From Amblyomma americanum (taxonomy: Eukaryota; Arthropoda; Arachnida; Ixodida; Ixodidae): DNA of 64,000 nucleotides. Of the stretch, positions 1 to 11,447 are shown piece after piece; position 1 is the first letter of the stretch, and each line of letters begins with the position of its first letter. The position numbers and the translations under genes were made by a program. The DNA lies in assembly GCF_052857255.1 (NCBI RefSeq), contig NC_135500.1, forward strand, positions 101,517,394 to 101,581,393, read 5' to 3'. The notes under the pieces are model-generated. The model was not told the origin of the DNA, did no database searches, and saw only the letters and a list, made by a program, of their open reading frames with translations.

Positions 1-1789
1 GTCTTGCTTGCAAAACCGGCGGCAACGTCAGTGCTCGGAATGCTTGAACAGCGCCATTTGCTTCGGATTTAAAAGAGCTTGCGTGTGTTTCGGTGGGAAT
101 TGGGCGCCGTTCAAAAATATACTTGTTAGAGTGGTGACACAAGGTAAAACCTCGCTAAAACCGTCCTGAGGTGGTCCCCACGGCGTCTGGCGTTTCTCCC
201 AACAGGACCGTCGTCCTCCTGAAAGCGGGCGGACGGCGGCACATGCCATATTTGCCTCCATCCCGGCTCACGCAGCAATGACCCCTGCTCTCGTGAAAGC
301 CAAATGTCGTCCCCCGCGCAGCTTCAGTTCGGGGTGACCATCCTCGGACATATCATCCTCGCGGTCGCGGCCCTACTCGCTGAGGCACTTCACCTCCCTG
401 CCTCAGCGCTGCTTCTCCACTCCGCGGTGGCCACGACGAGCGCCCTGCCAGCTGATCGACTTCGTTCCCACGTTTCTGCTTAGAGGCGACGCACGCCTCT
501 TTGTGCCCGCTGCGGTACAGTCAGCATCGCTTGAGTTGCTGTGCTGACTGGTCCTGAGAACAACCGCTGGGCGTGTGGACCCCCCCTTGGTTTCACATGC
601 ACCTAAGGGCGCCCGTTTTATCAACTACCAGACCTCTTCAAACCGCGTCTCGGACCATTCGGACGGTACTTCCGCCAGTGGTTCCCCAGGAATTATGGGG
701 GGGGGGGGAGGTCTGAATTTCAGGGGGGGATGTCGAGGGTAGAGGTCATGAGGTAGTATTTTCTATGTTTTATTTCATTAGTTGATGTGTCGTCTGGAGC
801 TATCAAAGTTTATGGCTCCAATACTGATGACAAAGATTGCGAACAATTCCTTCACTTTACTCAAAGACTGAAGTCCTATTAATTCACAGACAAAGCTAAA
901 GAACTAGGACTACATAAAATGTGTCGAAAAATTACGCGCCTGTTTGTACTACTAGGAATGTACCTTGTAAGAAGCAAGCTGTTCAAAACCGCTCGCGTAA
1001 CGCATCGTGAAGAAAGCCGCCAAATACGCGCACCTATGCACAATTCGCATAACGGATCAATTCAATAATTAAAGACACAGAGCAGGAAGTGAAATCCTTG
1101 CTCTACGCTGCACACACATTCCGAAGGTGCACCTCAGAACTATGATATCGGTCACGACGATTTGCATGACAATGACACACCTAGATATGACTTTACGGCT
1201 GTTACAAACAGCAATTGCTTGAACGTGTACAAGCACAGCCACTTTGCACGTACCGACCATTCACTCAATAGCTAAACAGAAAGAGAAATATAAACCATGA
1301 CAAGGAAATCTATGTACAGGTTCAGACATAAGTGAACGGAGCATTTTGTTCCTATCAAAGTGTAATCATGCCTTCCCTATCACAAATGGAGAGATGTTGT
1401 TCGTGAGAAAATGCACTGGTGTCCCCTACCAGCATGCACATATCACAGCTGGCAGTTTCATATAAGCAACGGGTAAAAAAATGTTAGAAGCAAAAACCGT
1501 GCTAAACTTACTTTTATCCGCGCCGGCACTTCTTAATAATAAAAACTAAACCACCAAATTTATGTGTGCGTATTCTCAAATTCATTCCGAAAGGTTACCT
1601 CAGACTGGGTTTCTTGCTATAACAACCCAAAACTTTCGCGACAAAATCCATAAACAAAGGTCGGTCATCGTCATAGACACCGCTGGTGTCTAGCAGTTAG
1701 GGGTATCAATGGCGATGCTCACCAGCTGGTTTACGTGCTTAGGGAGAAGATAGGCCGCTTCTTTCTGACTACAAAACCCGGTTCACGGT
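1..1789. other. No gene recognised; GC-rich start and poly-G tract
   Basis: The first 660 bases are GC-rich and carry only short open frames with no family resemblance I can name. A run of 12 G lies at 697-708 and a second of 7 G at 723-729, directly followed by TGTCGAGG. That arrangement resembles a polypurine tract next to an LTR start, but I found no partner LTR and no pol-like reading frame before it, so I do not call an element. From 760 to 1789 the sequence is AT-rich and I see nothing in it. Confidence 0.4.
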
Positions 1790-3730
1790 TGAAATGAACA
1801 GCTCAACGGCGGCAGTGATCAGTAGAAACAAAAAATGACCGACAGCTTCCAAATTCTAAAACATACCGAAGAAGTGTGGAACAACGAGAAGCGAAGGTAG
1901 AAATGCTGTGGACATCAAACCCTCTTTCAGTCGTCGGGAGATATACCACTCTGCACCTAAACTCCTCCTGTGTTCTTTGTCGTACGGCAAGCCGACTGCG
2001 GAAAGGACTTCCCTTCTGTTTACTTTCCTTTGTCTTTGCGACTGGCACACGTAAAAAGATGTCAAGTTTTTATAGGATCGACATGTCGCTGACGAAAGCT
2101 GTCGAGAAATAGGACGTCTTTGTACTTGTTTAACTAACGCGTCAGGCTGCTCTTGTTGTCATCTATTAACATGTGTGTCTCCTGATGGCCGTATTTCTTT
2201 AAGAACTACTTCCACAGAAAGCTCAGCAACTGCCTTCGTGGTTGTCTCAATGACTGGCCAAAGATCCACTGCTGTTTTTGTAGTTGCTTCAAAGCTATTG
2301 TTTAGAAGCGTCAACGGTAACAGGAAACGATCTACAAGTGTAATAACAGCAATTGTTTTTTTCTGAACAGAATTAAGACAGTCAATCAGCTTCACTGCTC
2401 ATTTCAGCGCCATCTTCGTAAATGGTTACGAAAGCGAGCGTCAGTGGCTCCAGAACATTCACTATCAGAGCCAACAATCGCCCATGAGAAAGCACCTAGT
2501 GTTTCCTGGCTTGACCATTTTCAGCTTCAGTGAGAGACATTTTTCGATTTTTTTGAGGACACAATGACATTTAGGACTCTTACTGAAGGAAGAGTCGAAT
2601 TATGAGACTAAATCAATTGTCCTTTTCATTTTATTCGGCTACTCTCCTGCACGCACTAGGACAAGCTGGATGAAGGGACCTCTGCGGTGTGTGTAATAGA
2701 GATTAGGGTTGCATTTCTGATTAGGTAAGCGTCGTGTGCCGTCGTAGTCTATTCGTTGCAGTTATATCTGCATGCACCCCTTCGTGCCGACCACAGAAGT
2801 TTGCAGCCCCATCAAATGAAAAAGAAGACATCTTGGTTGACTGTAGTTCAGATGTGCACAACACATTCAATATGTGCATGGTTACAGAAGAATCTGATGT
2901 GTCACATACAACTTTCAAGGGTGGTCAAACGGGCTATAGTTGGTGGCTCATATTTGGAAACAGCGCACCTTAAGACTAGAAGTGAGGAAGATATATCGAC
3001 ACAGCGCTGTGTCGTTATATCTTCCTCCGTTGTACTCTTAATGTGTGCTCTTTTTTCCACATATAACTTTGACGTCTAGGAACGCATCCATCGGTCGACC
3101 ACTGACATCAAAATAGCCTATGCAGTGGCTCACGATTTGGCGCCCATATAAAAAAATTTCTTGAACGTGGAAATAGAGGTTTACACTTTCTAAAAAGTAT
3201 ATCATTTCCCTGTCATCCCACATGCTTCCGGCCATTTGCTTGATTTCAGGAATCACAATGAAAATCGTACTCAGCAAGGATCTCCAGTTTGTAGTGTGGG
3301 TTTCTTCCTTACTTTGAGAGTCACCAATTTTTGCAGCCTCATTTATTATCTGTAAAATTGTCTGCGACACGCTTAAAATGTTTCAGCGTGTTAGTGTAGT
3401 CCAGAGACGGCGTTCTTCGCGGCCTTTTCACCGTACTTGGATGCATGGGCTTGTTTTCCGGCGTCATAATCCATGTCTCGCACGATTTTCTGTCAACTAA
3501 AAGGTTTCCTTCATTATGTGCCCTTTTTCAAGTTTCGCAGCGGCAGCCTTCTTTCAGAACCTCAATGAAAGACAATATCTTGAGCGATGAACAGCGGCAT
3601 GGTCCTTTAGATGAGGGCACTCTTCGATGTTCGGTTCCGGGTCTTCTATGGGGAAGGTAACACTCAGATTGCCTACCACAATCACTACTAAGCAGCACTG
3701 AATCCATTGAATGTTTAAATTGACAGCAGA
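1790..3730 (-). pseudogene. Decayed hAT-like transposase (ZMYM/DUF4371 type)
   Basis: Read on the minus strand, fragments in shifting frames follow the order expected of hAT-superfamily transposases related to ZMYM1/DUF4371 proteins. At about 3040-3370 a 110-codon stretch ends in a block like the family's 'fciryld..g...e.flg' segment (VSHCIGYFDVSGRPMDAFL). At about 2790-2816 is FDGAANFCG, the position of the family's conserved catalytic-type Asp. At about 2640-2705 is a degraded counterpart of the 'yvHC.aH.lqLvlv' block (IQLVLVRAG remains). At 2159-2395 and 1803-2065 are downstream leucine-rich pieces. Upstream pieces appear between 3380 and 3730. Multiple frameshifts and stops separate the parts, so it is dead. 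I did not find terminal inverted repeats or an 8-bp target duplication, so the element's ends are unknown. Confidence 0.7.
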
Positions 3731-4294
3731 ACACATATTTTGCACTTCATTACTTCTAATGTTCTGTGCTTTTTTAAAAAAGTGTGTGTGGCGATACTCT
3801 TTCTGTAGTTGTTGCGTACGCTTTGCAATTTGTTTTTTTAAGTATTCCCCACGTGCTTCGCTCGGATATGTTTATAATTGTGTTACCGTTTTCTCTTTAT
3901 TCTCTCCCCGCAACAACTGTGTTTGCGATCGGTATTTGCCATTTGTATCTGTGAATAGTATTTGCATAACTCCTATGCCCCTCCTGCTTGGGCCGCAAGG
4001 CCTGCAGTATTGAACAAATAAATAAACAATAAAAAGTAGTAAACCTGATCTTAACTTTCATGTGTTTCTCACAGTTTAGTGTAAGATTTCGCGTAACGAG
4101 CATGCTTTCAGGGATAGCCCACCTCTAAATTAGTTCTAAAGGAGAACATGTTTTCTGCGTTATAATTTTTTTTCACCTCGCGCAGAACTTACGATTACAA
4201 TCAATAGCCCGGGTTTGCAGCCTATTTGTTGTAATTAGACTGAATATATGACGGTCAGCCGTGAATTTATATACCCCCGAAAGCAGGAGATTTG
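3731..4294. other. AT-rich spacer, nothing recognised
   Basis: AT-rich DNA with short open frames on both strands that show no domain resemblance. There is an AATAAA-like stretch near 4013-4030 but no coding region for it to serve. Confidence 0.4.
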
Positions 4295-4440
4295 ATAACA
4301 GGCGCCGTAGCTGAGTTGGTAGAGCATCGAACGCGTAATTTGGAGGTCGTGGGTTCGGTTTCCACCGGTGGCATGTGGTTGTTTTTCTTCTGCTTCTCTA
4401 AACAAATATTCAATAATAATCTCCATTCGTCAACTCCACA

Positions 4441-4505
<65 letters not shown>

Positions 4506-4568
4506 TAATAATAATAATAATAATAATAAAATATCCCTTATGCTCCTTGGTTTCTTCTATGGCTGTGA
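4295..4568 (+). repeat. tRNA-derived SINE (family B) with expanded internal (AAT)n
   Basis: A tRNA-like head lies at about 4302-4373, with an A-box-like TAGCTGAGTTGGTAGAG and a B-box-like GGTTCGGTTTCC. The body that follows (gttgttttt, ctgcttctc) matches the body of the copies at 35446-36088. The body is split by an (AAT)n tract, and the conserved tail 'atgctccttggttt' reappears just after it at about 4539. It is therefore one SINE whose A-rich centre has expanded. The head is not a functional tRNA gene: the stems carry mismatches and no anticodon arm is convincingly paired. Confidence 0.7.
4440..4530. repeat. (AAT)n microsatellite
   Basis: About 90 bases of near-perfect AAT/TAA trinucleotide repeat with a single GAT interruption. 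It sits inside the SINE body of 4295-4568. Confidence 0.95.
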
Positions 4569-4587
4569 TGCACACACATACACACAC

Positions 4588-4625
<38 letters not shown>

Positions 4626-4732
4626 GCACGCACGCACACGCACACGCACGCACGCACACACACACGCACACACAAACAAACAAACAAACACGCACACACG
4701 CACACACAAACGCAAACACACGCACACGCGCA

Positions 4733-4810
<78 letters not shown>
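4569..4810. repeat. (CA)n microsatellite with CACG variants
   Basis: A 240-base alternating purine-pyrimidine tract, mostly CA with CG-containing variants and a CAAA patch at 4673-4690. It replaces the expected 5' end of the adjacent LTR remnant. Long open frames here (HTHT or VCVC) are artefacts of the repeat. Confidence 0.95.
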
Positions 4811-4811
<1 letters not shown>

Positions 4812-4940
4812 TAAGGACTGTGTGTGGCGCCTTCGTCTTCATCCGTAAATATTCCTCGTCATCGCGCAGCTTCCTCTTCGGAGGAGTGGCCGCCATACTT
4901 GCGAGTGGCAATAAAAGCTCGCTCCGTCCCCAGTCTCACA
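4811..4940 (+). repeat. 5' LTR remnant of the gypsy-like element
   Basis: The block running from 'ttcgtcttcatccgta' through 'gagtggcaataaaag' to 'gctccgtccccag' has a counterpart near 11465-11563 in the same order. The AATAAA inside it would be the LTR polyadenylation signal. The 5' portion of this LTR is missing and a (CA)n tract stands in its place. Confidence 0.75.
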
Positions 4941-5590
4941 ATTGGTGTAGGCTGCTCTCAATCCTGCGTCCTCTCCGCCGCCACACTGCAGCTCCGTTTC
5001 CATCGCCATCTGATCAGACTATCCCTCCCCCCTCCCCCCGATGGAAACCGTCGACCAACATCGCAGAGACGTTTCCGCTGTCCTTGCCGGTGCCACAGAT
5101 GGTGCGCTTCCTCTTCACGCTGATCCCTCTGCCAGCAGTTCTGGCTCCAACAAGCCCGCTCCTCCTCAGTCACCTGGACACCCGACATGGACCGTCACCA
5201 CCCTTCAGCGCGAAGCTCCTAAATTTGCGGGTTTTCGTGGTGATGAAATCGAGGACTGGCTCGACCAGTACAACTAAATGAGCGTTTATAATCGCTGGGA
5301 TTGTACCATGAAGCTTCTCAACGTCTAATTCTATGTAACCGCCGTCGCAGACTTAGTTCATCAATGACAAAGATGCTATTCCGGACTGGGCCCACTTTAC
5401 CTCGCAGCTTCGGCAAATTTTTGAAACTGTTAGTGCAAGCCCAGCCATCTACAAAAAAAGTCAGATGCGCGTGTCCAGCTGCCCAGCGAATCCTACACGT
5501 CCTACATTGAAGATGTGTTAAGCCTGTGTAGACGTGTCAACAAAGGAATGGCCAAGTACGATCGGGTGCACCATATTCTTAAAGGCATCG

Positions 5591-5604
5591 GATCAATTGC
5601 TTTT
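5591..5604. repeat. Target-site duplication, left copy, of gag-internal SINE
   Basis: The 14-mer gatcaattgctttt recurs as gatcctttgctttt at 5842-5855 with two mismatches. The two copies bracket the SINE precisely. Rejoining at this point restores the run of the gag sequence. Confidence 0.65.
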
Positions 5605-5841
5605 GGTTTGGTTTATGGGGGTTTAACGTCCTAAAACGACTCAGGCTATGAGGGACGCCGTAGTTAAGGCCTCCGGAAATTTCGATCACCTGGGGTTCTT
5701 TAACGTGCACTGACATCGCACAGTACACGGGCCAGTAGAATTTTTCCTCCATCGAAATTCGACCGCCGCGGCTGGGATTGAACCCGCGTCTTTCGGGCCA
5801 GCAGCCGAGCGCCGTAACCACTCAGCCATCGCGGCGGCTCT
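5605..5841 (-). repeat. tRNA-derived SINE (family A), full length, in gag
   Basis: On the minus strand the unit starts at the right end with a tRNA-like head containing TGGCTGAGTGGTTA (A box) and GGTTCAATCCC (B box). The body has the diagnostic 'cacgttaaagaaccc' block, and the tail reads cccataaaccaaacc. The same unit occurs in + orientation at 11707-11930 and in pieces at 26115-26247 and 42836-42935. An imperfect 14-bp target duplication flanks it, which is typical of LINE-mobilised SINE insertion. Confidence 0.85.
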
Positions 5842-6739
5842 GATCCTTTGCTTTTAATACACCAGCTAGCCAGAATCCTACCTCCGTCCACGATATCCGC
5901 ACCACATGTCACCGTCTTGACCTCCAATCAATCCGCTTGCAAGACGCCTGGGACCACCGCCTTTAACCTGATGAGGGCTTGCGCTCTCTCAATCGCTCCA
6001 CCATCCGAGAGGAGGTGCACGGTTCAACCTTACCGCCAGTGGAATCCCATCAGCACCGGCCTCCGACCTCGCTATAGCGTGATCTCATCAAGGACGGGCT
6101 CGATTCAGTCATTCACCCCTCGGCATCCCCACCATCTGTACGCCTTTGTGTGCCCACATATGCCCAGGTTGCAGCAGCTCCTGCTCCTCTCGTCTATCCT
6201 TCACATCCGCCGCCCGTCCAGCAGACTGTCGCCTCCTTATCCCAGTGACCGACTATGTATCCCGCGGTTTGGCGCCTGCCTCCACCTCGTCCTGTCTGCT
6301 ACTACTGTGGAACTTGTGGACATATTGCCCGTGTTTGCCGTCGGCAGCCGTCGCGACGAGCGTAACCAATTTAGTGACTCGCAAGGATGAAACCCACCCA
6401 TCGTATGGTTACTGCCCTAATTTTGACGCTAATGCTCCTCATCATGACGACACATACTCGTCGTATCCTTACCGCCCAACATTTCCCCCCAACGATTCTC
6501 CCCGCTTCACCTATTCGTCGACCTCTGCCGACGCTTGCCCAAAATGCGATCGTCGTGCCGCCGCTTTCAGTCAACGTTCCGCCGCTCCTTATCGCCTCTA
6601 CGTCCAGCCTCTCAGACCCCTGGTCGCTGCACGGAAAACTAAATTATGTAGTTTCCAGAGGTAGAGCTGCACCGCCCGCCCACCCTTCGATTCCTTCGCC
6701 GCCACCGTCGGAAATGTTAACCGTTGATGTGAACACAGT

Positions 6740-7090
6740 ATTGTAGAAGCATTGACTGATACCGGCGCCGCTGTTTCCGTCATCAGTTATACTTTGTGTT
6801 CCCATTTTAGAAAAGTGCACACTCCTTACTGCGGTCCTTCTCTCAATGCTCTAACGAAGAATCAATGCATTCTTCCGGACTGTGTACAGCACGCGCCACT
6901 ATATACGGCATCCTGCGCCACATCTTGTTCGCTGTACTTCCCTCCTGTGCTCACTCCCTCATTCTCGGCTGGGATTTCCACCACTCCGTGCAAGCTTTCA
7001 TTACTTGTTGCCCTGCTACTCTGCAAGCTGCTGAATCCGACCCTTCTGACGCTCCTGGAGTGCCTTCTCCTCACTTGATTACCACCGCTG
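6740..7090 (+). pseudogene. Retropepsin remnant of the gypsy-like element
   Basis: At 6750-6790 the frame reads ALTDTGAAVSVIS, with the aspartic-protease DTGA centre (GAT at 6758-6760). Following sequence is open but shifts frame before the RT. In an active element the protease would cleave Gag-Pol into mature proteins. Confidence 0.75.
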
Positions 7091-7093
7091 ACT

Positions 7094-7930
7094 ATGTACT
7101 TTATTCAGACTCCGAAGATGTACTCTCCGTTTGTTCCGCCCCACGTAAACGCTGGGGACGTTTTCGCCACACTGCGCCCCCGTCCTCTCTCCAGGTATAT
7201 CGCCGCATCCCTTCTACGCTTCAACAATGGCTCTGCCCTTCTAACTGCCTTCAATAGCTCGTCAGAGCCCGTTCTTCTGCGGGCCGGCACTAAAGTCGCT
7301 TTTGTGTCTACCGTTCAACCTGTCGCCGTTCGTCCCTCGCCCGCATCAATCTTCGCCATTTCGCCCCAGGCTTCTTCCCCAGCACCCATTTTCGCTACTA
7401 TCAGCAGCGATCTCAGGCCTGCTCAAAATGCAGAATTGCTTGCCAACTTGGCCAAGCATGTCCCTTCTTCTGATATCCAGTCAAAATTTTTGGGCCAAAC
7501 CTCCGCAACTACGCATCCCATCAACACTGACCGTTCGCGCATCATTCGCTGCCGCCCTTATCGCGTGTCTCCTAGTGAGCACAAAATTATTCAAGATAAT
7601 GTAACAGACATTCTCAAGCGCCACATCATACGCCCTTCAAGTCTTTGGTTCTCACCTGTTGTGCTGGTCCAAAATAAGGATGGTTCAGTACGCCTTGGTG
7701 TTGACTATCGCGCCCTCAATCAGATCACTCGAAAGGATGTTTATCCACTTCATCGCATTGGCGGCGCCCTCGACAGCCTCCAAGGTGCTTAATTTTTCTC
7801 TAGTCTCAACCTAAGATCCGGATATTTGCAAATCCTCATGCATAAAGAGGACAAAGAGAAGACAGTTTTCGCCACACCTGATGGCTTATATGAATTTAAC
7901 TTAATGCCGTTCAGCCTGTGCAATGATCCT
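7094..7930 (+). pseudogene. Reverse transcriptase N-terminal part (gypsy-like)
   Basis: A frame open from 7094 to 7792 contains the Ty3/gypsy RT entry region: RPYRVSP, then the motif around SPVVLVQNKDGSVRLGVDYR, then ALNQITRKDVYPLHRI. A stop at the end of 7792 and a frameshift precede the FATPDGLYEFNLMPF block at about 7870-7920. The domain is cut at about 7930 by a non-LTR element and resumes at about 9011. Confidence 0.85.
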
Positions 7931-9010
7931 CAAAGACGCTGTCGGGTCGCCGCCTGCTTGCCCGAGTTCACATTAAGCATGTAATACTGGCGGAAGAGCT
8001 CGTACTCATCCCCGAAATCTGGAGATACACCCTGCAATAACGCCGCCTTCCATCCAACTTGACACGATACGACAAATAGTGGCCGGCGCCTCGCGCTGGC
8101 GGAAGCCTTGGCACGCTACTATAGAAACAAACACGGAGTATTTTACGCGTACGCCACCGGACCACACCATCGGGGTTCGTAAACGGCCGCAGTCGTCCAC
8201 CAAAACACCGCAGTGAATAGCCTGACGTTCAAAGCACAATACATTATTCATGCGGAAGAGGCGGCAATCGCGCTCGCCGCCGCCGACCAGGACTCGCGGG
8301 TCATCATTGCCGACTCGCGCCGGGCCTGCAGGAACATCTAAAGAGGCGGCTTTATTCCATATTTGGTATACCTAATACTTCTGCATAGCAATTATCTCGG
8401 GGTTCCCGCGTCCCGCACAATTGTATGGACTCCCGCGCACACGGGTCTCGAGGGCAACGAAGCGGCCGAAGCCGCTGCCCGCGCGCTCACTCTCCGGGCA
8501 TCGCCCTCGTCTCCCCCTGATGCGGACTCCGACCCCGATCCGGCTTTTACCTTCAAGAAAATCATCCATCATTACCTATTCGGCCATGCAATCTTTCCTA
8601 AGCCTTGCAAGGACCTCACGAAGGCAGAGGAAAGCTTACTCCTTCGCCTATATACTAAAACACTGCTGTGCCCGGCAGTCATCAAACATTTCGACCCGGC
8701 GTGTACAGGGGAGTGTCCGCACTGTGGAGAAAAGCCTTCGGACATTTACCACATGGTATGGGCATGCCAATCAACCCCGCACCTCCCTCCTATCCCCAAC
8801 CCTACTTGGGAGGACCGGGAGGTGGCCCTGCTCGGCTGCTCTAACCTGGCGAGCCAAAAAGCCCTGGTTGAGCGCACCCGAGCAGCAGCTACAGCCAATG
8901 GGCTCCGGTAAAGAGCAGCCCACCTAGCGTTTGTAAGGAACGACCCCTTAATAACAGCTCCATTCGCTCACTGTACATATTTTGAACATAGTTTTTCAGT
9001 CAGTCAGTCC
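7931..9010 (+). mobile_element. 5'-truncated non-LTR retrotransposon 3' end, inserted in gypsy RT
   Basis: Inserted between the SLCND and MFER positions of the gypsy RT, both of which are recognisable on either side. It carries only the C-terminal RNase H part of a LINE ORF2, a short 3' UTR and a (TCAG)n-like 3' end at about 8996-9010. 5' truncation plus a simple-repeat 3' tail is the expected product of target-primed reverse transcription. No clear target-site duplication was read. Confidence 0.8.
8030..8911 (+). pseudogene. Non-LTR ORF2 C-terminus: RNase H and Cys/His knuckle
   Basis: The first part, about 8090-8340, holds degraded RNase H segments (AEEAAIALAAA and RVIIADSRRACRNI) with stops. 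The frame 8363-8911 is open and contains IVWTPAHTGLEGNEAAEAAARA, the RNase H 'W.PGH.G..GNE.AD' region, and then CPHCGEKPSDIYHMVWAC, a C-X2-C-X8-H-X4-C knuckle usual at the C-terminus of RNase H-bearing LINEs in arthropods. The frame ends naturally at TAA 8909-8911. The RNase H Asp of the last motif is replaced by Glu-Ala (NEAAEAAA), and upstream stops confirm the copy is dead. Confidence 0.8.
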
Positions 9011-9870
9011 GGCCATGTTCGAACGCATTACTAACACCGTACTCCGTGGGCCGAAATGGAAAACTTGCTGTGCTGCCTGGACGACATCGTAATTTTCTCC
9101 TCGACTTTTTCTGAGCGCCTTGGTCGCCTCGATGAAATTGTTAGTGTTCTTTCTGCGGCCGGACTTCAGCTAAACACAAATAAATGTTGCTTTGCTTCCA
9201 CTTCTACCAAAGTTGCCGGAAACGTCTTCAGTCGGAAGGGTATAAAACCTGATCCTGATAAAGTTGCTGCAGTTCTGCATTTCCCCCGCCCACCACGGAT
9301 TAAAGACCTGCGCAGTTTTCTAGGACTGGCATTATACTTTTGATGCTTCATCAGAAGTTTCGCCTCCATCACCGCCCCTTTGCATTAGCTTCTTGGCACC
9401 AGCGCACCCTTCATTTGGTTTGAAGCCTGCGAGGCCGCCTTTACGACTCTAAAGCAGGCTCTTAAATCTGATCCGATACTCGCCCATTTAGATGACAACG
9501 CCTCAACAATTTTACACACTAACGCCAGCACACAAGGCATTAGCGCCGCTTTTTAGCAGCGCTAGCACTCGTCGACCGTACACGTTATTGCCTACGCAAG
9601 ACCCTGAGTGCAGCTGAACAGAACTACACGATAATTGAACTAGAGTTTCTCGCTGTTGTTCGCCCTAATGTGTACGGCCGCCAGTTCACCATCGTCACTT
9701 GCCATCACGCGCTGTGCTGGTTGTCATCACAGAAGAACTGGTCCGGGCGCCTCGTATGCTGGTTTCTCCGCCTCCAGCAGTATGATTTGAAAGTCACCTA
9801 CAAACCTAGAAAAAAATACACAAAGACGCCGATGCGCTCTGTCGTTGCTCCCTCGTCTCCACACACTATA
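9011..9870 (+). pseudogene. RT C-terminal part and RNase H remnant (gypsy-like)
   Basis: Starting with the MFERITNTVLRGPKW block, the fragment carries the RT catalytic box at 9074-9085 as C-L-D-D where Y-X-D-D is expected. It continues through a 'GIKPDPDKVAAV' thumb segment to about 9343. RNase H-like pieces follow: HTNASTQGISAAF near 9515-9555, where TDAS would be expected, and QYDLKVTYKPRKK near 9778-9815. Frames change several times. Confidence 0.8.
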
Positions 9871-10129
9871 CGTGCTCCCCTCCTGCTTCTTCATCACTCC
9901 AAACTACTAATTCAATGGCTATACAAGCCTTGACAGCCGCAGCCATCGATTTGATGCCCGCTTCCGCTTTCGGCGATCTCGCCTTAATACACTGGGCCGG
10001 CCCTTACTGTCGGACTCTCATCGGTCGCGAAGTGGCGCTACGCGGAGTCCGAATGCCCATTTCCGCCGCGAAATTAACTGTTTCAAGCTGGTCGAAAACA
10101 CACTTCTTTGGCACAATCATGGACCCCTT

Positions 10130-11200
10130 GGTCAATCCTGGGTACCTGTCATTCCCCGTTATCTTCGCCGTGAAGTTTTGCAGGCGCTTCGTGACGACCC
10201 AATGGCCGGCCACTTAGGATTCGGGAAAACTTATGACCGTTTTAAGCGTTGTTTCTTTTGGACTGGCCTCTCAACCTATGTCACCAATATATTGCATCTT
10301 GCATCCCTTGCCAACGCCGCAAGTGCTCTACGCTCCTCCTGTGGGCCTTTTACAACCTCTTCTCTGTCCTTTCTAATCGTTCGAAATCGTTTGATTGACC
10401 TCTACGGTCCCTTACTTCTAACGCCATCGGGCAACCGCCATTGACCTCTTAACCAGGTACTCTGTAACGACCCCCGATTCATCCCGCTCTGCCTCCGAGA
10501 TCTCCCATTTCTTTCTCAACGCAACACTTCTGCGCCATGGAGTCGCTCGTGTCCTTATCAGTGACCGCGGTAAGTCCTTCCTCGCCAGCGTCCTTGGCTG
10601 AGTTCTTCACGCTTCCAGAACCGTCCATAAAACAGCTTAAGAATATCACCCCCAGACCAATCGGCTCACCGAACGGTTTCATAGCTCTCTGTCCGATATG
10701 CAGTCTATGTATATACACCCAGACCACACCAACTGGGACACCATGCTCCCCCTCATCACATTTGCCTACAAAACTGCCGTGCTACGAACAAGCAGCTTCT
10801 CCAAGTATTTGCTTGTGTATGGTCGCCTACCTACCTACACTCTCCAAGCATCTTTCTTCTCTGCCCCCCAACCTCTTCCGGACTCTGCTTTGACGAGTTT
10901 ACTTCCCGTCTTGCCTACTGCCGCACCATTGGCCGCCTGACACTGACGCCTGCCAAGCCTCCCGGAAAAGCGCTTATGACTTCAAACATGGTGCAGTGTG
11001 TTTCTTCCCTGCGGCTGTGTTTCTTCCTCCGGGTTGTGCGAAAATTTCCTTAGCTGCTTCATAGGTCCATACACTGTACTCGAACAAACGTCCCCCATGA
11101 AATATCGCTTTGCCCCTGCACATCCTGTCAATGACCGTCGTTGTCGCGGTGTAGAGACTTTTCATGTTTCACGGGTAGAGGTCGCCCAGGAAGGCGACCA
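10130..11200 (+). pseudogene. Integrase remnant and C-terminal tail (gypsy-like)
   Basis: The His-containing entry segment MAGHLGFGKTYDRFKRCFFW is at 10202-10262. A degraded core follows: LYGPLLLTPSGNR near 10400-10440, a 'SDRG'-like patch near 10558-10575, and SMYIHPDHTNWDTMLPLI at about 10700-10757. A C-terminal block with HPVNDRRCRGVETFHVSRVE lies near 11118-11178. Stops and shifts are frequent. Integrase would insert the element cDNA into chromosomal DNA. Confidence 0.75.
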
Positions 11201-11447
11201 CGGCCACATTTATCGAGGGCTGCGGGAGAGTATACAACAGCGGAGCCGGGCCGGAAGCGTCCGGCCCTGGCCAAGGCCCCGAGCGTTCTCCCCAGTGCGT
11301 ACTGGGGAAACTTCGTCCTTTTTGGCGTTTCACCACTTCCAGCCGCGCGGGTGGCTACACACACTTAATGCACTTCACCCGTCGCGCTACTTCGTTCTAA
11401 TGTGCGCCCAAGACAAGGTCGCTTACATCCGGGCGGAGAAGGTGTAA

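Larger units (their letters stand above)
5041..6660 (+). pseudogene. gag remnant of the gypsy-like element
   Basis: The ATG at 5041 opens a Gag-like frame that ends at an in-frame stop before 5280. The same protein can be followed in shifted frames to about 5600 and, past a SINE insertion, from 5856 onward. A retroviral-type zinc knuckle, C-X2-C-X4-H-X4-C, is read at 6297-6338 (CYYCGTCGHIARVC). Gag packages element RNA into virus-like particles in the cytoplasm. The many stops and frameshifts make this copy non-functional. Confidence 0.75.

Noticed and set aside
697..740. Polypurine tract and LTR start
   Set aside because: G-rich tract followed by TGTCGAGG looks suggestive, but no matching LTR, integrase or RT remnant lies on either side.
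4302..4373. Possible functional tRNA gene
   Set aside because: A and B boxes are present, but the anticodon arm does not pair and the sequence continues into a SINE body repeated elsewhere in the window. The same holds for heads near 11707, 22150, 35870 and 38394.
4292..5281. Long open frame (329 codons) rich in I and HT repeats
   Set aside because: It is a readthrough of (AAT)n and (CA)n microsatellites joined to an LTR remnant. There is no protein character outside the repeats.
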